This document shows, in pieces, positions 23,130-35,640 of a DNA stretch of 64,000 nucleotides. The stretch is from Limnanthes douglasii subsp. nivea (lineage: Eukaryota; Streptophyta; Magnoliopsida; Brassicales; Limnanthaceae). Each line of letters opens with the position of its first letter. The stretch's first letter is position 1. The DNA lies in NCBI GenBank assembly GCA_036936605.1, contig JAUPFV010000001.1, positions 157,017,187 through 157,081,186 on the forward strand. The letters are read 5' to 3'. The translations under genes and the position numbers were made by a program. Below the pieces are notes generated by a model, which was not told where the DNA came from, did no database searches, and worked only from the letters and a program-made list of their open reading frames with translations.

Positions 23130-25812
23130 CTATTTAGAATATTTTCTTAGGGTTTCTCAATGTTAACTGAAGCCCCATCTTTATCACTAGACTCCTTCGC
23201 TAAACCATATACACCCTTTCCAATGTTGATAACCTTTTCAATTACCTCCTCCTCCTTCTCGTTATCTGTCTCTCATGGTCGCTCATCATCATGTACTAAC
23301 TCTTTCATCTTTCTGAACTCCAAATTAAGGTTCATCTTCCACACATTGATGATAAAATATTTTTGAACATTTTCTAGATAAGTTTAAGCAACTCCTATCG
23401 TATCCCTCTCTCCATTAGCGTATGCATTACCAACACAATTAGTCATTTCCTTTTTAGCCGTGTTCATCTCTGATATCAGTAGGGAAAGCTCCCCCCTAAT
23501 AGTAGAACTCTCCAGCTAAAGGATGTAAGATTTGATAGTAGATTTCTCAACCTTCATTGGAAACCCAAAGTTTTATGAAATCAACCCAGTCGATCGTTTG
23601 TCCATAATTTTATTTTTCCCCGTCTGTCTAGCATCTCATTTTATCAATGTATTCCTCTTGAAAGTAAGAGCATCTAACACTCCATCTACGACTGAATTCT
23701 CCTTCATAAGCTTGTCACAACAAAACTTGGATGCAGTATAGGCCCGCTTGTATCGTAATAACTAAGCATTGAGATATTTACCAGACCCAAATATCAAGGG
23801 CTCAAGCCTAAATTATTCCATAGCTTTGGTGTCAGCATGCGTCGTCTTACGATATGCTAGCACCATCGAATTTGTCACTACTCTACAAAATACAACAACA
23901 AAAGATTAGAAGAATAAGTAAAATCACGGTAATCCTAAGATATCAGTAAATCAACCGTTGATATAAAAGCTTACCTTCACTAGAAATTTTAACTAAAGTT
24001 GAAGAATGTCTGTCATAAACATGTTCTTATAATATGCCAGCTCTTGGTATTGCTTCAACTGAGGTACATGAGCAGGGACGGGTACGACATGCTAATTAAA
24101 ATAGGGCATTCACTCATTTAAGATATTGTAGGTTGCTCTATGGACGAGGTACCCAATTGAGGGTACGTGCTCATATTACCTGCATTGGTCACCTTTTCTA
24201 AAGCATCTCATTTCTTACCACCATCATTGACAACATCGGTATAATTATGAGCCAAGTGGTCAACATTTGGATTCTTAATGGAGGAGTAGGGGGTGGGTGG
24301 AGCTCTCAGAAATAGAACCACTTTGATTACTAGAAGTGGGAGGAGGCGTGTGATATCCGATAACGACAGTGTTGCTTGAGCTGCCACCTACGCAACCTTT
24401 TTCCAATGGTTGGTCTCCATGCATAGCCAAGGGGTTCGTACTTACTACTATGGCTAGCTTATACAGAGCAGTATCTGAATGACTATCGACCTCCCTCATG
24501 ATGCTATCCAACTGGAACTCTATTCTTCTTCAATACACTTCTCTTCATAATGAAACCACCAGTAACAAGACTACTATGTCTCACTTCATCATCATCTTTC
24601 CTCGAATAAAGCATCATCACACAATCACTTGAACCCTTTTTATCAGACACTGTTACGGTACATTTCGTATCAGGGGGCATGTATTTTTAAGCACTCGAGC
24701 CACAAATTTTTTCTTTTTTGGTTTAGACTATACATGATCTGCATCCTAACAAGCCATCTTATTCGTAACCCTAGCTTGAGGTAACTCTTCACAATATTTC
24801 CCAACCTTTATCACGGGAAGCTCCAACCAACATTAACTAGATTCTTCCCATACATTTGTTTAAAAAAAATAGATTTTACTCGATCAGCAATGGCCAAGTG
24901 CCCCATAGCAGTAATAGTCACATCTCCATCATTCGATATGGTGATCTCCGGTATAGGCCACAACCCCTATACCAAAACGTTTACAGAGGTAAACAAACGT
25001 GGATACCCAAAATGCCACTCAGAGAATGCAGCAGCAGAAAATCTCTCCAAATGATATCATTTTGGTTCTCCGTAAACCCACAACTCCTGATAATTCTACA
25101 AATTTATACCTTTAACGGAGTAAAAAATTCACCAACAATAAAACATAAAAATTTTTAAAACCAAGACTAACTCTAAACTTATATATTTTCCTCCATCTCG
25201 GTTTAAATTGGAGATTGTTCGTCCCAACGAGATGCTCCCAGTTACGAGAAATTAAAAAACAAATGAATGCTTCCAGTGTTTGTCAGAATCACGCAAGTTA
25301 ACGACCTTAATCCTGCTACACATGGATATGTAACAATAAGGGGTCGTCAATAGCTTGTAAACATCGATATTAGCTAAAACAATCCGTTTAGAATCAAACT
25401 CCAACCGTTGGCTGTTAGTTTCGTGAGACATATCCTAATATATCTAAACAACTTATTGATAAAACCTGATAGGGGTAATCATAATCCAGAATAAAAAAAG
25501 ATTGTATAAAAGAAAGTTGAACCTTCACGAGCATGATGAGGTTGTTAACCCAGTTCGGGAAACCTAGTTTCTTTTGAATCTGGAATACCATCTACTATAC
25601 TAAATCTACGGTTCCCTTCTCCGGTTAAATGTTTATACTATGGGGTCATACGATCAAAATAATTGTTCAAGAATTCTTCATCTTCTACCTTATCCACCGG
25701 TGGAAGGCTAGAAACAATATCAATAGTATATTTCCTCTTCTTCAAAGCTCCTTTTGTGAGGCAATTCTAGAGGGCAATTAGATAAGTCATCAGTAGAAGA
25801 TTGGAAACCCAT
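23130..25812 (-). pseudogene. antisense ORF of the Tat-like gypsy element
   Basis: Minus-strand reading region from an ATG at 25812 (MGFQSSTDDLSNCPLEL) to about 23130. The first part (25560-25220) contains HAREGSTFF, PLSGFINKLFRYI, LTANGWSLIL and DSDKHWKHSFVF. These resemble the 'putative gypsy type transposon' family (PF04195-like). The middle (24800-24275) is basic, then Ser/Pro-rich, with one 78-codon open stretch. The end (23880-23130) is Lys/Glu-rich and probably coiled coil. At least eight stops or shifts interrupt it. The antisense location between integrase and 3' LTR matches the extra ORFs described in Tat elements; its role is unknown. Confidence 0.6.
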
Positions 25813-26437
25813 AACAAAAGAATTTAGGATTTCCAGGTCAGAGGTCAGTGTAGCTTATGGTCAACACGATAACACTAATTAATAACATGCACACAAAAAT
25901 AAAAAAAGGTACCAAAAAATAAAACAAAGAACTTCGATCCTTACCGTTCGACTATCTCTACAAATTAGAAAGGCCTGGAACAAAGAAGCAAGAAAAACAG
26001 TCTAACTCTCTCTTGAAAAATTATTGGAAACAGCGAAAAGTTTTTTAAATTAACTCAAAGACAATTTATACTACTCTATAAAATAAGTGGAATAAGGGCC
26101 ACTTAAGGAATAGGCCAATAATGCTATAGTAGGCTTGCAAGTGGTAAAAAAAATTACCAATCAAATGGTAAAAAATATGAAGCGCCAGTTTGATAAAACG
26201 TGCAAGTAGCAACTCCAACTGTCAAACATAGTTGTAGGATATACGACGCATGGCAAATAAGTACTGACATCAGCACATTACACGCATGCCGTTACGTATG
26301 GAAGGTAAATTGTGTATATGACATATGGAAAGCAAAGGAGAAACGTAATAAGAAATACCTCATCCTAGTCAACTTTTACTATTTTCAAAAGTCAAACTAC
26401 CAGAGAAGGTTACATTCAAAAAAACTGGAGGGAGTCC

Positions 26438-26890
26438 TGATAAGGCATAAACCTCTGATAGTCTGACCAGATTATACCCTTGGACTAGGGCTTGTTACGT
26501 TCGATCAGACTGTGGAACCAGAGTATCATCGACTAGCAAAACGCAACTATCAATGTAGTCCATGTAAAGTCTGAGCTATACCATGAAGAGTGCCCGTATT
26601 ATGGCCAACCAACTGAATCAACTGACTGACGATTGTTCAGTGGTCGAGGTCACTAAAATTATTACCAATATAACATGAAGAACGTGAGGGAAAATAAATT
26701 ACCTAGGATTGGACAAAACTAGAAGTAGAGAACTACAAGGAGATAGCTGGATGATGCGTGAGATTGTGTAATATATAGATGGTTCAAAAGTCAATGAAAA
26801 TATAAGATCTTTCAATTGAGAAAATAAGAAAACTACAAATTTATTTCTTTTGGTATTCTAGTTATCTACCATCACTAAAATCTCCTACCA
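26438..26890 (+). repeat. gypsy 3' LTR
   Basis: About 450 bp. It shares with the left LTR the stretches around 'cactaaaa', 'gattgga' and 'taagatctttcaattgagaa'. The last bases are uncertain by a few positions. Confidence 0.72.
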
Positions 26891-26895
26891 TGAGA

Positions 26896-29466
26896 ATCAA
26901 ATTAGGTTCCCAAATTTTGCGACAATAATGTAATGGTTTGGAATATGTTTCCAGATTTCTCGATGGTAACGTTTTGAGTTAAGGTTGCCTGCCCGGTTGG
27001 TAGGTGTCTCGTCCGCCACCGACAGAATGATGGAGCATATCTTGTATGAGCTCGTGGGACAGGTTGTAAATATCTTCGTTTTAAGTAAAACTAGACCATG
27101 AAATGTTGAAGCTTCAGTCAACAACCACCAGTTTTTCACGATAACAACAAGAATGTTGCCGAGTAGACCTCCTTGATGCAGATCTCGAGAGCAAAGTGAG
27201 TGATCGTTAGAGTCAATGGGAGTAGATCTACGTTATTGTTTCCATATACTGGAATTTGGGTTTCAGGTCTCTCGCGGTACTTAAAAGAAGTCACCATTGT
27301 GATTTGATTCACTATACATACCACACTTCTGCTTCTGAAAAAGGAAGTTTCACAAAGTATACTTACAACATCCTGTATAAAGAATAAACTTACATGTATT
27401 GACACTCCATATTTGGCAAGATGAGATTACTAGGTTTGTATAAAGAGCACTCCTGACCAAGAAATGAAACCAAGATACTGGAAAACTCAGAGAACTAACA
27501 GGACAAATGAGAATAAATGCGCTAAATACCGGCTTTGAGCAAGTCGCAGAAGATAACCACAATCATCCCAAAGCTATCAGTCTCCAACAAGACGCTTGAT
27601 GAGACCCGTTTTTGTGAGACACTTTCGTAGATAAGAGAAAATAGTCACGAAACACAGTCACGAGATCCACGACACTAGACGAGACACACTTTATGGACAA
27701 ATAATATCGAGCACACGATGTTGGACGAGACACATTGTCTGAAGCAGAATACCTTTAATGCATCCTTAACATACTTCAAAGACATTAGATGCAGCAATAC
27801 AGTTGGAAAGACAACCAATAAAAAAAAGTCATTGAAAATAAAATAATTTTGTTCATAAACGATTTAAAGTAAAAGACTATTTACGACATAAAAAAGACTT
27901 GACAGTAATATGTTAAAAGTGGGTCTATAATAAAAATCAAAAGAGATTATCTCTAAAAAATAAAATCATTTTTTTAATTCACAACTTTTATATATTATGT
28001 TTCACAATTTTTATATACTTTTGAAATTATGCATTTTATAAAAAAACGACTATATTGTATTTTGAAACCGGGATATATCATATTTACCATAATGTTAATT
28101 TAAAAACAATGGTAGTGTTGGTAAAGAAGACTATATCGACGATTCCAAAACGCCATAACTTTGATTTAAAGATTGTAAGTATAACGAAAATTTATGGTGT
28201 GCGCTGATATCATATTTTGTAATCGTTTTTATACAAAATTGATCAATCTTCAACAAAGTCTCTTTGATAGGTTTGTATATAAAACATGTGTACATTAATA
28301 AAAAAAATTAAAATAAAATAACCAAGTGCTTAATTGGAGATAATTGTTAACGTGATAAAAAAAGAAATATACTCAAGTGTGCAAATTACAAGATATATCT
28401 TCACCATATAATATCAAAATGATTCCATTTACAACCTATGCAAGAATTTAGAGAACATATTTGTATTCAGCTAGTCCTTATTACAAGACTATCCAGGTAA
28501 ATACTCTCAATCCAAGTTTGCAGATAATATTCAATATACAATATTAATAATATCCAAGAAAATCTCCTAAACTTTTTCGTAATAATTTTGTCTACTGAAC
28601 CATAACAAAATTATAACCTACTTGTGTAAGACTTCATTAATATCATAAATTTATGTTAAGTTGTCAAACCGTATAAAAAATTCAAAAAATAATTAAATAT
28701 GGAAAACTGAGAGATATGAGACATGATTTTAAAGAGACGGGAGAAATTTTGTAGAGAGAAAGTAAATGACTAGAGTCAATTGGAAACAAATGAGAAAGAC
28801 CCCTTCATTGTCATTTTTCTTTTCTATATATATATATATATATATTCAAATATCGAATATAAAGAGTAAAAGATCAATATATGCTTGTTTATAGGTATAT
28901 TGATACAAATGATCATTATCTGGATATTATAGCCTTATATGCCTTATTATATAAGAATTCACCAATATCGTACATTTACTTAGATTGAACAACACTGGTT
29001 TTTTTTATAAAACTATTTTCTTAAATTACCAACTTACTCACGATGTGTCTAATCGCTTGGTTACATATATTTGTTGATCCCTCGCATAAGCTCTCCATAC
29101 TTGTTTTGGCAGAAAATAGATAAAAAATAACCACTAAAAGCAAAGTTTCCATGTTTGGTAATGAATCAAGTGCGAGTGTGTATAAAAAATATGAGCATAC
29201 CTCAAAAGATAACGTTTCAAGAAAACCACATACCCAGCGACTACAAATGGACTGCATAAAATTACCGAGTTGTGTCAACCGGTAACATAATAACAATACT
29301 ACAAAAAGACAGCTTGTAGAATCTAAAACACCAAAACATTACTTAATTTTTTTAGAAACTTCCTAAACCCATCTTTGGTTTTTTTTTTGCAAAAATGTAG
29401 TTGATTCTGAACAACTGTCTCGGAATCAAGTACAATTATTTTTCCAGAGTGACAATTGATTTCGAG

Positions 29467-29499
<33 letters not shown>

Positions 29500-29552
29500 G
29501 GTAGTGTACCTAAAATAAATCAACATCATATACATCAAGGAAATAGATCATA
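26896..29552. other. intergenic, no supported gene
   Basis: 26900-27580 is less AT-rich and has fair open stretches on both strands (for example 27136-27405 minus), but I recognise no family. 27600-27760 repeats 'gagac(a/c)' and 'cacga' words. 27800-29550 is strongly AT-rich. TA microsatellites lie at 28826-28845 and 29468-29496. Confidence 0.45.
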
Positions 29553-29745
29553 TAGCCCCAAAGGGGTAACCGAGTTGGTTGAGTAAGGCATGCTTGTGAC
29601 CAAAGATCATGAGTTCGAGTCCCTCTACATACACTTTCTCGGCTGAACCTGTCACCTTATGGGGTTTACCTTCTGGCGTTGGTTTGCATGCTATTGCATC
29701 AGACAACAACTTTCAACTAACCCCAACTATCAACTATGCATATAT
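29553..29745 (+). mobile_element. tRNA-derived SINE, copy 1
   Basis: Shares its head with 59834-60032. It has an A-box-like 'taaccgagttggt', a B-box-like 'gagttcgagtccc', then 'tacatac', 'ggctga(a/g)cctg' and 'gcatcagac' tail blocks. The head is tRNA-like, so an RNA polymerase III internal promoter is expected. The 3' part after about 29710 diverges from copy 2. Matching flanks were not found. It is not a functional tRNA gene. Confidence 0.75.
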
Positions 29746-30173
29746 TAACAACAACATAAAAACATATCGATGCATTGTTGAAAAAAAAAGTTTTAAAATA
29801 AACTGTAAAAGAAAAGGAAAAAAAATCTTACCTAGAGAGTCGCTAGTTTGAGATCGAGGAGTATTTAAGATAAAAGAGAGATAGAGAATAGTCGCGACAC
29901 GAATTTAAGAGAGAAAAGGTCATGATGGTTGAGAAAAGAAGCGGTGCGAATGTTTGGTAGAGATTTGAAAGATAGATTAGGGTTAGACTAAATTGCTAGG
30001 TTGAAAACTTTATATTAATATAAAAGTAAATTTTTTTAAAAATAAAGTAAATAAAAAAAATGGAGATAAATAAATACTAGGCTAAATCTCTAACTTTTTT
30101 TTATTAGATTTTAATTTTGTTGGATCTTCATCCTAATTTGTTGGATCTATACTATATATTTTTTTTCATTTTT

Positions 30174-30239
<66 letters not shown>

Positions 30240-31389
30240 ATTGTTAGATCTCAACCCATAAAATACATAATTCTCTATAGAAAAGATAAAACTTCTAAAT
30301 TTTTAGCCACTTCAAAAGTTTTAAATTTTTAAAATTAGACTTTAAGATATTTTTAAAATCCGAACATTACTTTCAGACAAGCGTTACATCTTTAAGTAAA
30401 TTGCCTTTACTTTCAATAATTTCCCTAATTTACGGTCTTACACACCTTCTTTCAAAATTATCAAAAACGAATTCAACCCGAATAAAAATAAATTATTTTA
30501 TGGGAAACCAAACACATAGTCAGCGAAACGAACGAGATTGAGGTTTACCATTCATTATTTATTGGGTTTCTTATTAGTTATCTAGGATTGATAGAAGCGG
30601 CAAGACGATATCAACGATATCGGAAATGGTTTGGGTCTTTTCTTGAATTTAACGAGTTATCTTCTTGCCTCATTGGATTTGATTTAAAGAAGCGGTGCAT
30701 AATATAAGAGTTTATAAATTAAAACAAAAAATGTTACCTCTTTGGGTTTGTCTTAGGATTTTCAAATAAATAATAAAATAAAAAACAATATAAATTATAA
30801 CTTAAGTTATATAAAGAAACTCTCTCTCTCTTTCAAGAATGAAAGTTATCTTCTCAAGAATTAGGAAGAATGATCTCGTACTCTTCTGATCCCTGTCTTT
30901 GAAGCACTTTTTATTCATCGTCAATCTTTAATTTTGGTAGTTTTCAAAATATCCTTCTCCATCAAATAGAAGACTTAATTTATGAAAGTGGTGTTCGTCA
31001 AATTTCATCAACAATCGTAGTGCTACGTAGAAATTGGAAATCATAAGTATTGATGCAATTTGAAGATCTAAAGTTGAAGATTGTAAGTCGAGTCACTCTT
31101 GAATTGAATCAATTTCTCAAATAAAGTCTTGAAAATCCAATTTAGGGTTTCCAACAATTTGGAGAAACCTTAAATTGGTGAATTATTTGGGGCTTTTCTG
31201 TTGCACTACATAAAGTGTCATCTTCTGATGGTTAAAGATGAGCGAAGACAATCTCAATCAAGATTCTCCAGCTCTCCTGCAAAATTTGGACAATGGTATC
31301 AAGCAACTAATGATAATCTATTGTTAAAAAAAAAGAACAAGACTGCTGAATAGAAAAAGTTAAGAAAGAAAAAAAAACTCATCATTTCT
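29746..31389. other. intergenic AT-rich stretch
   Basis: No gene recognised. 30480-31330 is somewhat richer in normal-looking sequence but has no open frame of note. Contains the TA tract at 30179-30234. Confidence 0.45.
30179..30234. repeat. TA dinucleotide microsatellite
   Basis: About 28 uninterrupted TA units. Confidence 0.95.
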
Positions 31390-31394
31390 ACTAT

Positions 31395-31640
31395 CTTTAG
31401 TTATGGTATATAACCATATTGTTTTATGTTTCCCCGTAAAAATGTTCCATCAATAAATAAAATTGAACGATAATAATGGAAACCTTGGAGATAATATCTA
31501 AATGCTATGAAACTCTGTTTGAAAAAGTTATTTCCATGACTATATGCTAGGGAGTGGTCACTTGTAATACCAAGACTCTTCAATAATTTGAAACACCATT
31601 TAATTAGATTAAAGGAAATGGAAATGTATTCTTAATCGGT
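31395..31640 (-). pseudogene. MULE (Mutator-like) transposase fragment 1
   Basis: A minus-strand stretch reads LLKSLGITSDHSLAYSHGNN, then FKQSFIAFRYYLQGF and LFIDGTFLRGN. The last is the diagnostic start of the MULE transposase catalytic domain, where D of 'DGT' is the first catalytic Asp. Only about 80 codons remain. No terminal inverted repeats were identified. Confidence 0.6.
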
Positions 31641-32339
31641 CCTCATAACTTTATCTAAATAAATCCATGAAAAAATTATCATAATTCAAAAATAAACATT
31701 ACATTATTCAGATGTTTCATATGATAGAGAAATTCTATATCAACAAACAACAAATCTGATATTATAGATGAAATGATTACACAAAATTATAACAATACAA
31801 AATTCAAATAAATAATAATTGTTAAAAAAAAAAAACGAAAAATCAAGTTTACATGGGTATCTCTCAGCTCTTAGTATTTATCCCAATGTCTTTTATGAAA
31901 TATTTTCAAGAATTTATCAATTCTAAAATTACTCAAGTCTTTTAGCGTTTATACTTTGTTTTCACCAAGAACAGTTTCTTTGTTCTCTATCCATGCCTCC
32001 AATATATATATGTACACCTAAATGGGGTATAGATTAGGAAAAATGTACACCATGGTCACAATAACAAACGAATGATGTTACAATATGTACTGCTATTCAA
32101 ATCAATGATCATGATCAAATATTACATCGAATATTTATAAAAACCTTGTACTATATTCATATCAACCGTTGTGATCAATAATAGTCCTATTTAGTTATAA
32201 GAAAAATATAACACATTCGCACCTCAAATATTCTGCATTAGTTCTTGAACAATATATCAAGTTAAGTTTTATATTGATTATCTGATCAGCCAAAACTTTA
32301 AAGCTTTCTAAGACTTAATCCATGTCGTAACATAAACTC

Positions 32340-33900
32340 TATACAAAAGTACACATCAGTATTTTAAAATTCTTCAAAACCTTGAGGTTGTCTTATATAC
32401 ATGGTTTCTTCGCATTCTCTATGTAAAATGAGGTAGTAGTTTTCGTCTGAGTAAACTCAAGATATAATATTATAAGACTTTGATTCACAATTGGTGAGAA
32501 ATTAATGAAATCAACCCTCTTTTTTGCATAAATCTATTAGCCACCCTTGTTGTACCAAAATAGTTCACCTTGAGTTATATCTTGCTTCATTTTTAATATC
32601 CATTTACAACTAATAATATTTTGACATTTTCGTTGATTCACAAGGATTTAGATGTCATTCTTCTTCAGAGAATTCATTTTTTTCCTCACGGCCTTCTATC
32701 ATTATACATCACTACTCTTCATGGATTCGTGAAGTCTCGGGTCCAAGAACATTTCCTTGTATTTCTATAGAAAAAACATAAGCTATAATATCAATATAGT
32801 CATATATCTGTGTATCCTTTCTAGGTATATGTATTATATCATTCAACATCTAATAACTGTCAAAATTTTCATGTTTCTCTTCAATCTGAACATCCGAGAT
32901 ATAAAAAATATCATTAAGACAAGACCAAACTCATGCAATATTCAAACTTCTTTTGTAAAAGTCCGACCTATACTAAGTCTAAAACCATCTTCAGCAGAAA
33001 TAGATTCAACTTCACTATCTTGTTCTGAATTTATCTCAACTTTATCTCCACTCTCGGGTGTAATCTCTACCTTATTGAGCAGTGTCATTTTATCTTTATG
33101 AATACCACATTTATCTCTACCTTATCTTTATCTCAACCTATACCCATTCACTCATTTCATCTACACTTTAGTACTCTCAAATGAAGCTTGTTGAGCTTCA
33201 CATATGTGTAAGCAACACATCCAAACAGTCTCAAGTGATTCAAAACTATTTTCCTTATAATTTTCCTTTCTAAAAGATATTTAAATTCTAGTGCCGAATA
33301 GGGGATCATGTGGATGATATATGCGCTTGTCTTAACAGTTTCTGCCTAAAATATTTGACCTATTCCAAGTGTCATAAACATTCACATCACTCTATTTAAT
33401 AAGGTTTAAGTTATCATCTTAGTACTACCATTTTGTTAAGTACTTCATTTCACAATTTTATGTCTAACCGTGCCAAGTTTAGAAAAATAACTAGTGAATG
33501 GCTTATTCACAAATTCCAAACCATTGTCATTTTTAACTGCTTCAATATCGTTCGATACTGATTCTTCATCGCCTTCTCAAGCCCTTAAAAAGTCAAATCT
33601 TTTATCTTTGGTGTTCAAAAGTATAACTTAAACTTTTTTGGAATATTCATAAATTAGGGACATAGAGTATATCATACCTCCCATCGTAGGATTCCTTGCA
33701 ACTCCAAAAGTTCAGAATAAATGTATTCAAGAATATTATGAGTCGTATGGTTGTTGGCCAAAAAGTTTAATGTGCTACTTTTATCCAGCACACAGTTCTC
33801 GCAGAAGCATAGCTTATGTTCACCAACTCTTGTTCGCTAAGCCTATTTAGGCATTTTTACTCAAATATCATAACCATATACGCCACATTTTGGTAGAAAC
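32340..33900 (-). mobile_element. decayed Ty1/Copia fragment (Copia-4)
   Basis: The minus strand reads integrase then RT. Near 33780: CFCENCVLDKSSTLNF and ILEYIYSELLEL (HSD region degraded). Near 33215: HLRLFGCVAYTYVK. Near 32530: FINFSPIV. Near 32400: ECEETMYIRQPQGF. The spacing fits one internally eroded Copia on the minus strand. No LTRs or primer site were found. 114 open codons on the plus strand (32757-33101) are a shadow. Confidence 0.65.
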
Positions 33901-34685
33901 ATTCTCAACACTAGACACTCCCATCAACCATTAAAAATTGGTGTAAAATAAAAAGTGGATTATTTTCGCAGTAGTTCTGATGAGTACTAGAATTGGTATA
34001 TACCGAATCCTATGGAAAAATAAAAATTTAAACCTATTATTTAATATAAATTACACTAATTTTAACAAAAGTAAAATTCCAAATTATGGTCCAAATTATT
34101 GATTTTTTTTAAAACAAAAAAATAAGCGATTAAAAGATGAAGGTAAATCAATATCAAACAATTCAATGGTTATTAAACATGTATAAAAAATTATACGTTT
34201 TTGTTATAATTTAATTAATTTAATTTTTAACATAAATTCTATAAACCCAGATTCTCTTTTAGGACGTTGTTTTTATCTTTCAATCACAAGTCATATATCC
34301 CTTATAATTAGGCCATGTGATCTCTGAAACTAGTTGATACTTCATTGTGTCATGGTCGCAGGACTCTACTCATTCAACCGTTTGTACTATAATAGTTTGG
34401 AAATAGATTTTACCTCTCGGTTTCAACCTAGGTTTAACATCAACCAGTTGAACCGAAAGCATTAAGTTTATTCACAATACTATATAAAAATATAAAAAAC
34501 AAAATTAAAGATTAAAAAATATTATTGAATATTAAATTATATCTACAAATATTTAATAACCCCAATTTAGAATTACTTCATACTTATATATAAATAATAA
34601 GCCTCTACTTCTTGATCCAAAAATAAAAAAAAATCAAGTTTTATATTCTCTCTTTTATTTTCTAATGATTTTATGACTTAAATTT

Positions 34686-34688
<3 letters not shown>

Positions 34689-34724
<36 letters not shown>
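34689..34724. repeat. TA dinucleotide microsatellite
   Basis: About 18 TA units in AT-rich surroundings. Nothing else is recognisable in 33900-35090. Confidence 0.95.
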
Positions 34725-34729
<5 letters not shown>

Positions 34730-35089
34730 GTCAAACAATATGCATATATAAATTAGTTTAAAGCATATATAAACTAATTATAAATATTCATTAATCATCT
34801 ATATCTTAAATTCGTCTTTTTCTTTTGTTTATTCTCTTCAAATTTTTAGTTTTTTTTTCATATTTAGACATTTTTCCAATTTAACTCATTTTGTTTCCAT
34901 TTTTATTAAATTTAGCTCATTTTTATAGAAATCTTATTTTTAATATAAAAAATTAACATAACTAGAGATCTTTTTATTATAAATTATAGTAGCTAATAAA
35001 TTAGTTTAAAACATATATAAATTAAGTATAAATATTCATTGATCACATATTTGTATGTTGCAAATTGTTTAAACAACTAAAAACATTTG

Positions 35090-35640
35090 ACTTTATTTCG
35101 AAAAAAAACTTTCATATGTAAATTGAACATGTTCTGATCAAGGGCATAAACATATTTTTCAGTGTTTGTTTTGAATTTTGCAGACATAAAATAACATTGG
35201 ACGATAATAGGATATACCTTTGAGATAATATCCAAATAATACGAAACACCGTTTAAAGAAGTTATTTTATTGACTGTATGAGAGTTAGTAGTCACTTGTA
35301 ATATCAAAACTCTTCAATAATCTGAAACACTATTTAATTACAATAAAGAAAACATAAATGTATTCTTAAACGGACTCATATATTTCTCTAAAGTGATCCA
35401 TGAAATATTATACAATATGCCTAAATTATAGTCCTAATTAACCAACAATTGGGCTATCACAGCATGCTTAGATCTAATACGATCATATATCTGTTTAGCA
35501 TTGAAATCTATTTTGAAATGCTTCTTACTTTATTTTGAAAAATCAGTCCTACAATATGATGTCCAACATACCTTTTATTGATCCTGGACCGAGTGGATGT
35601 ATCAATGATGCATAAATTCTTTGTAGAAATCCGATTGATA
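35090..35640 (-). pseudogene. MULE transposase fragment 2
   Basis: Homologous to 31395-31640 (shared 'caagtgac', 'ttgaagag' and 'gatattatct' blocks), and it continues further upstream on the minus strand (AKQIYDRIRSKHAV near 35490), like the region before the MULE catalytic domain. The counterpart of the DGT site is lost (YRPMLFYV). Several stops. Confidence 0.5.

Larger units (their letters stand above)
20750..26890 (+). mobile_element. Ty3/gypsy element, Tat-like, internally deleted, with antisense ORF
   Basis: Two diverged LTRs (20750-21107 and about 26438-26890) both begin TGATAA, share a 'CCTCTGAT' early block and the block 'taagatctttcaattgagaaaataagaaaac', and end near 'tcactaaaat'. 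The primer-site region TTTGGCACTGTTTGTGGGAAC follows the left LTR. The purine stretch AAAACTGGAGGGAG (26421-26434) precedes the right LTR. Flanks CGAGA (20745-20749) and TGAGA (26891-26895) look like a decayed 5-bp target duplication. Inside are a gag remnant, the end of integrase (plus) and a long minus-strand reading region; protease, RT and RNase H are missing. An extra antisense ORF between pol and the 3' LTR is a known feature of Tat-lineage elements. Confidence 0.8.

Noticed and set aside
29561..29635. A tRNA gene
   Set aside because: A- and B-box-like motifs are present, but no cloverleaf with acceptor stem can be drawn and the same sequence recurs with a SINE body at 59834.
32757..33101. 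114-codon plus-strand gene
   Set aside because: Shadow of the minus-strand Copia-4 fragment.
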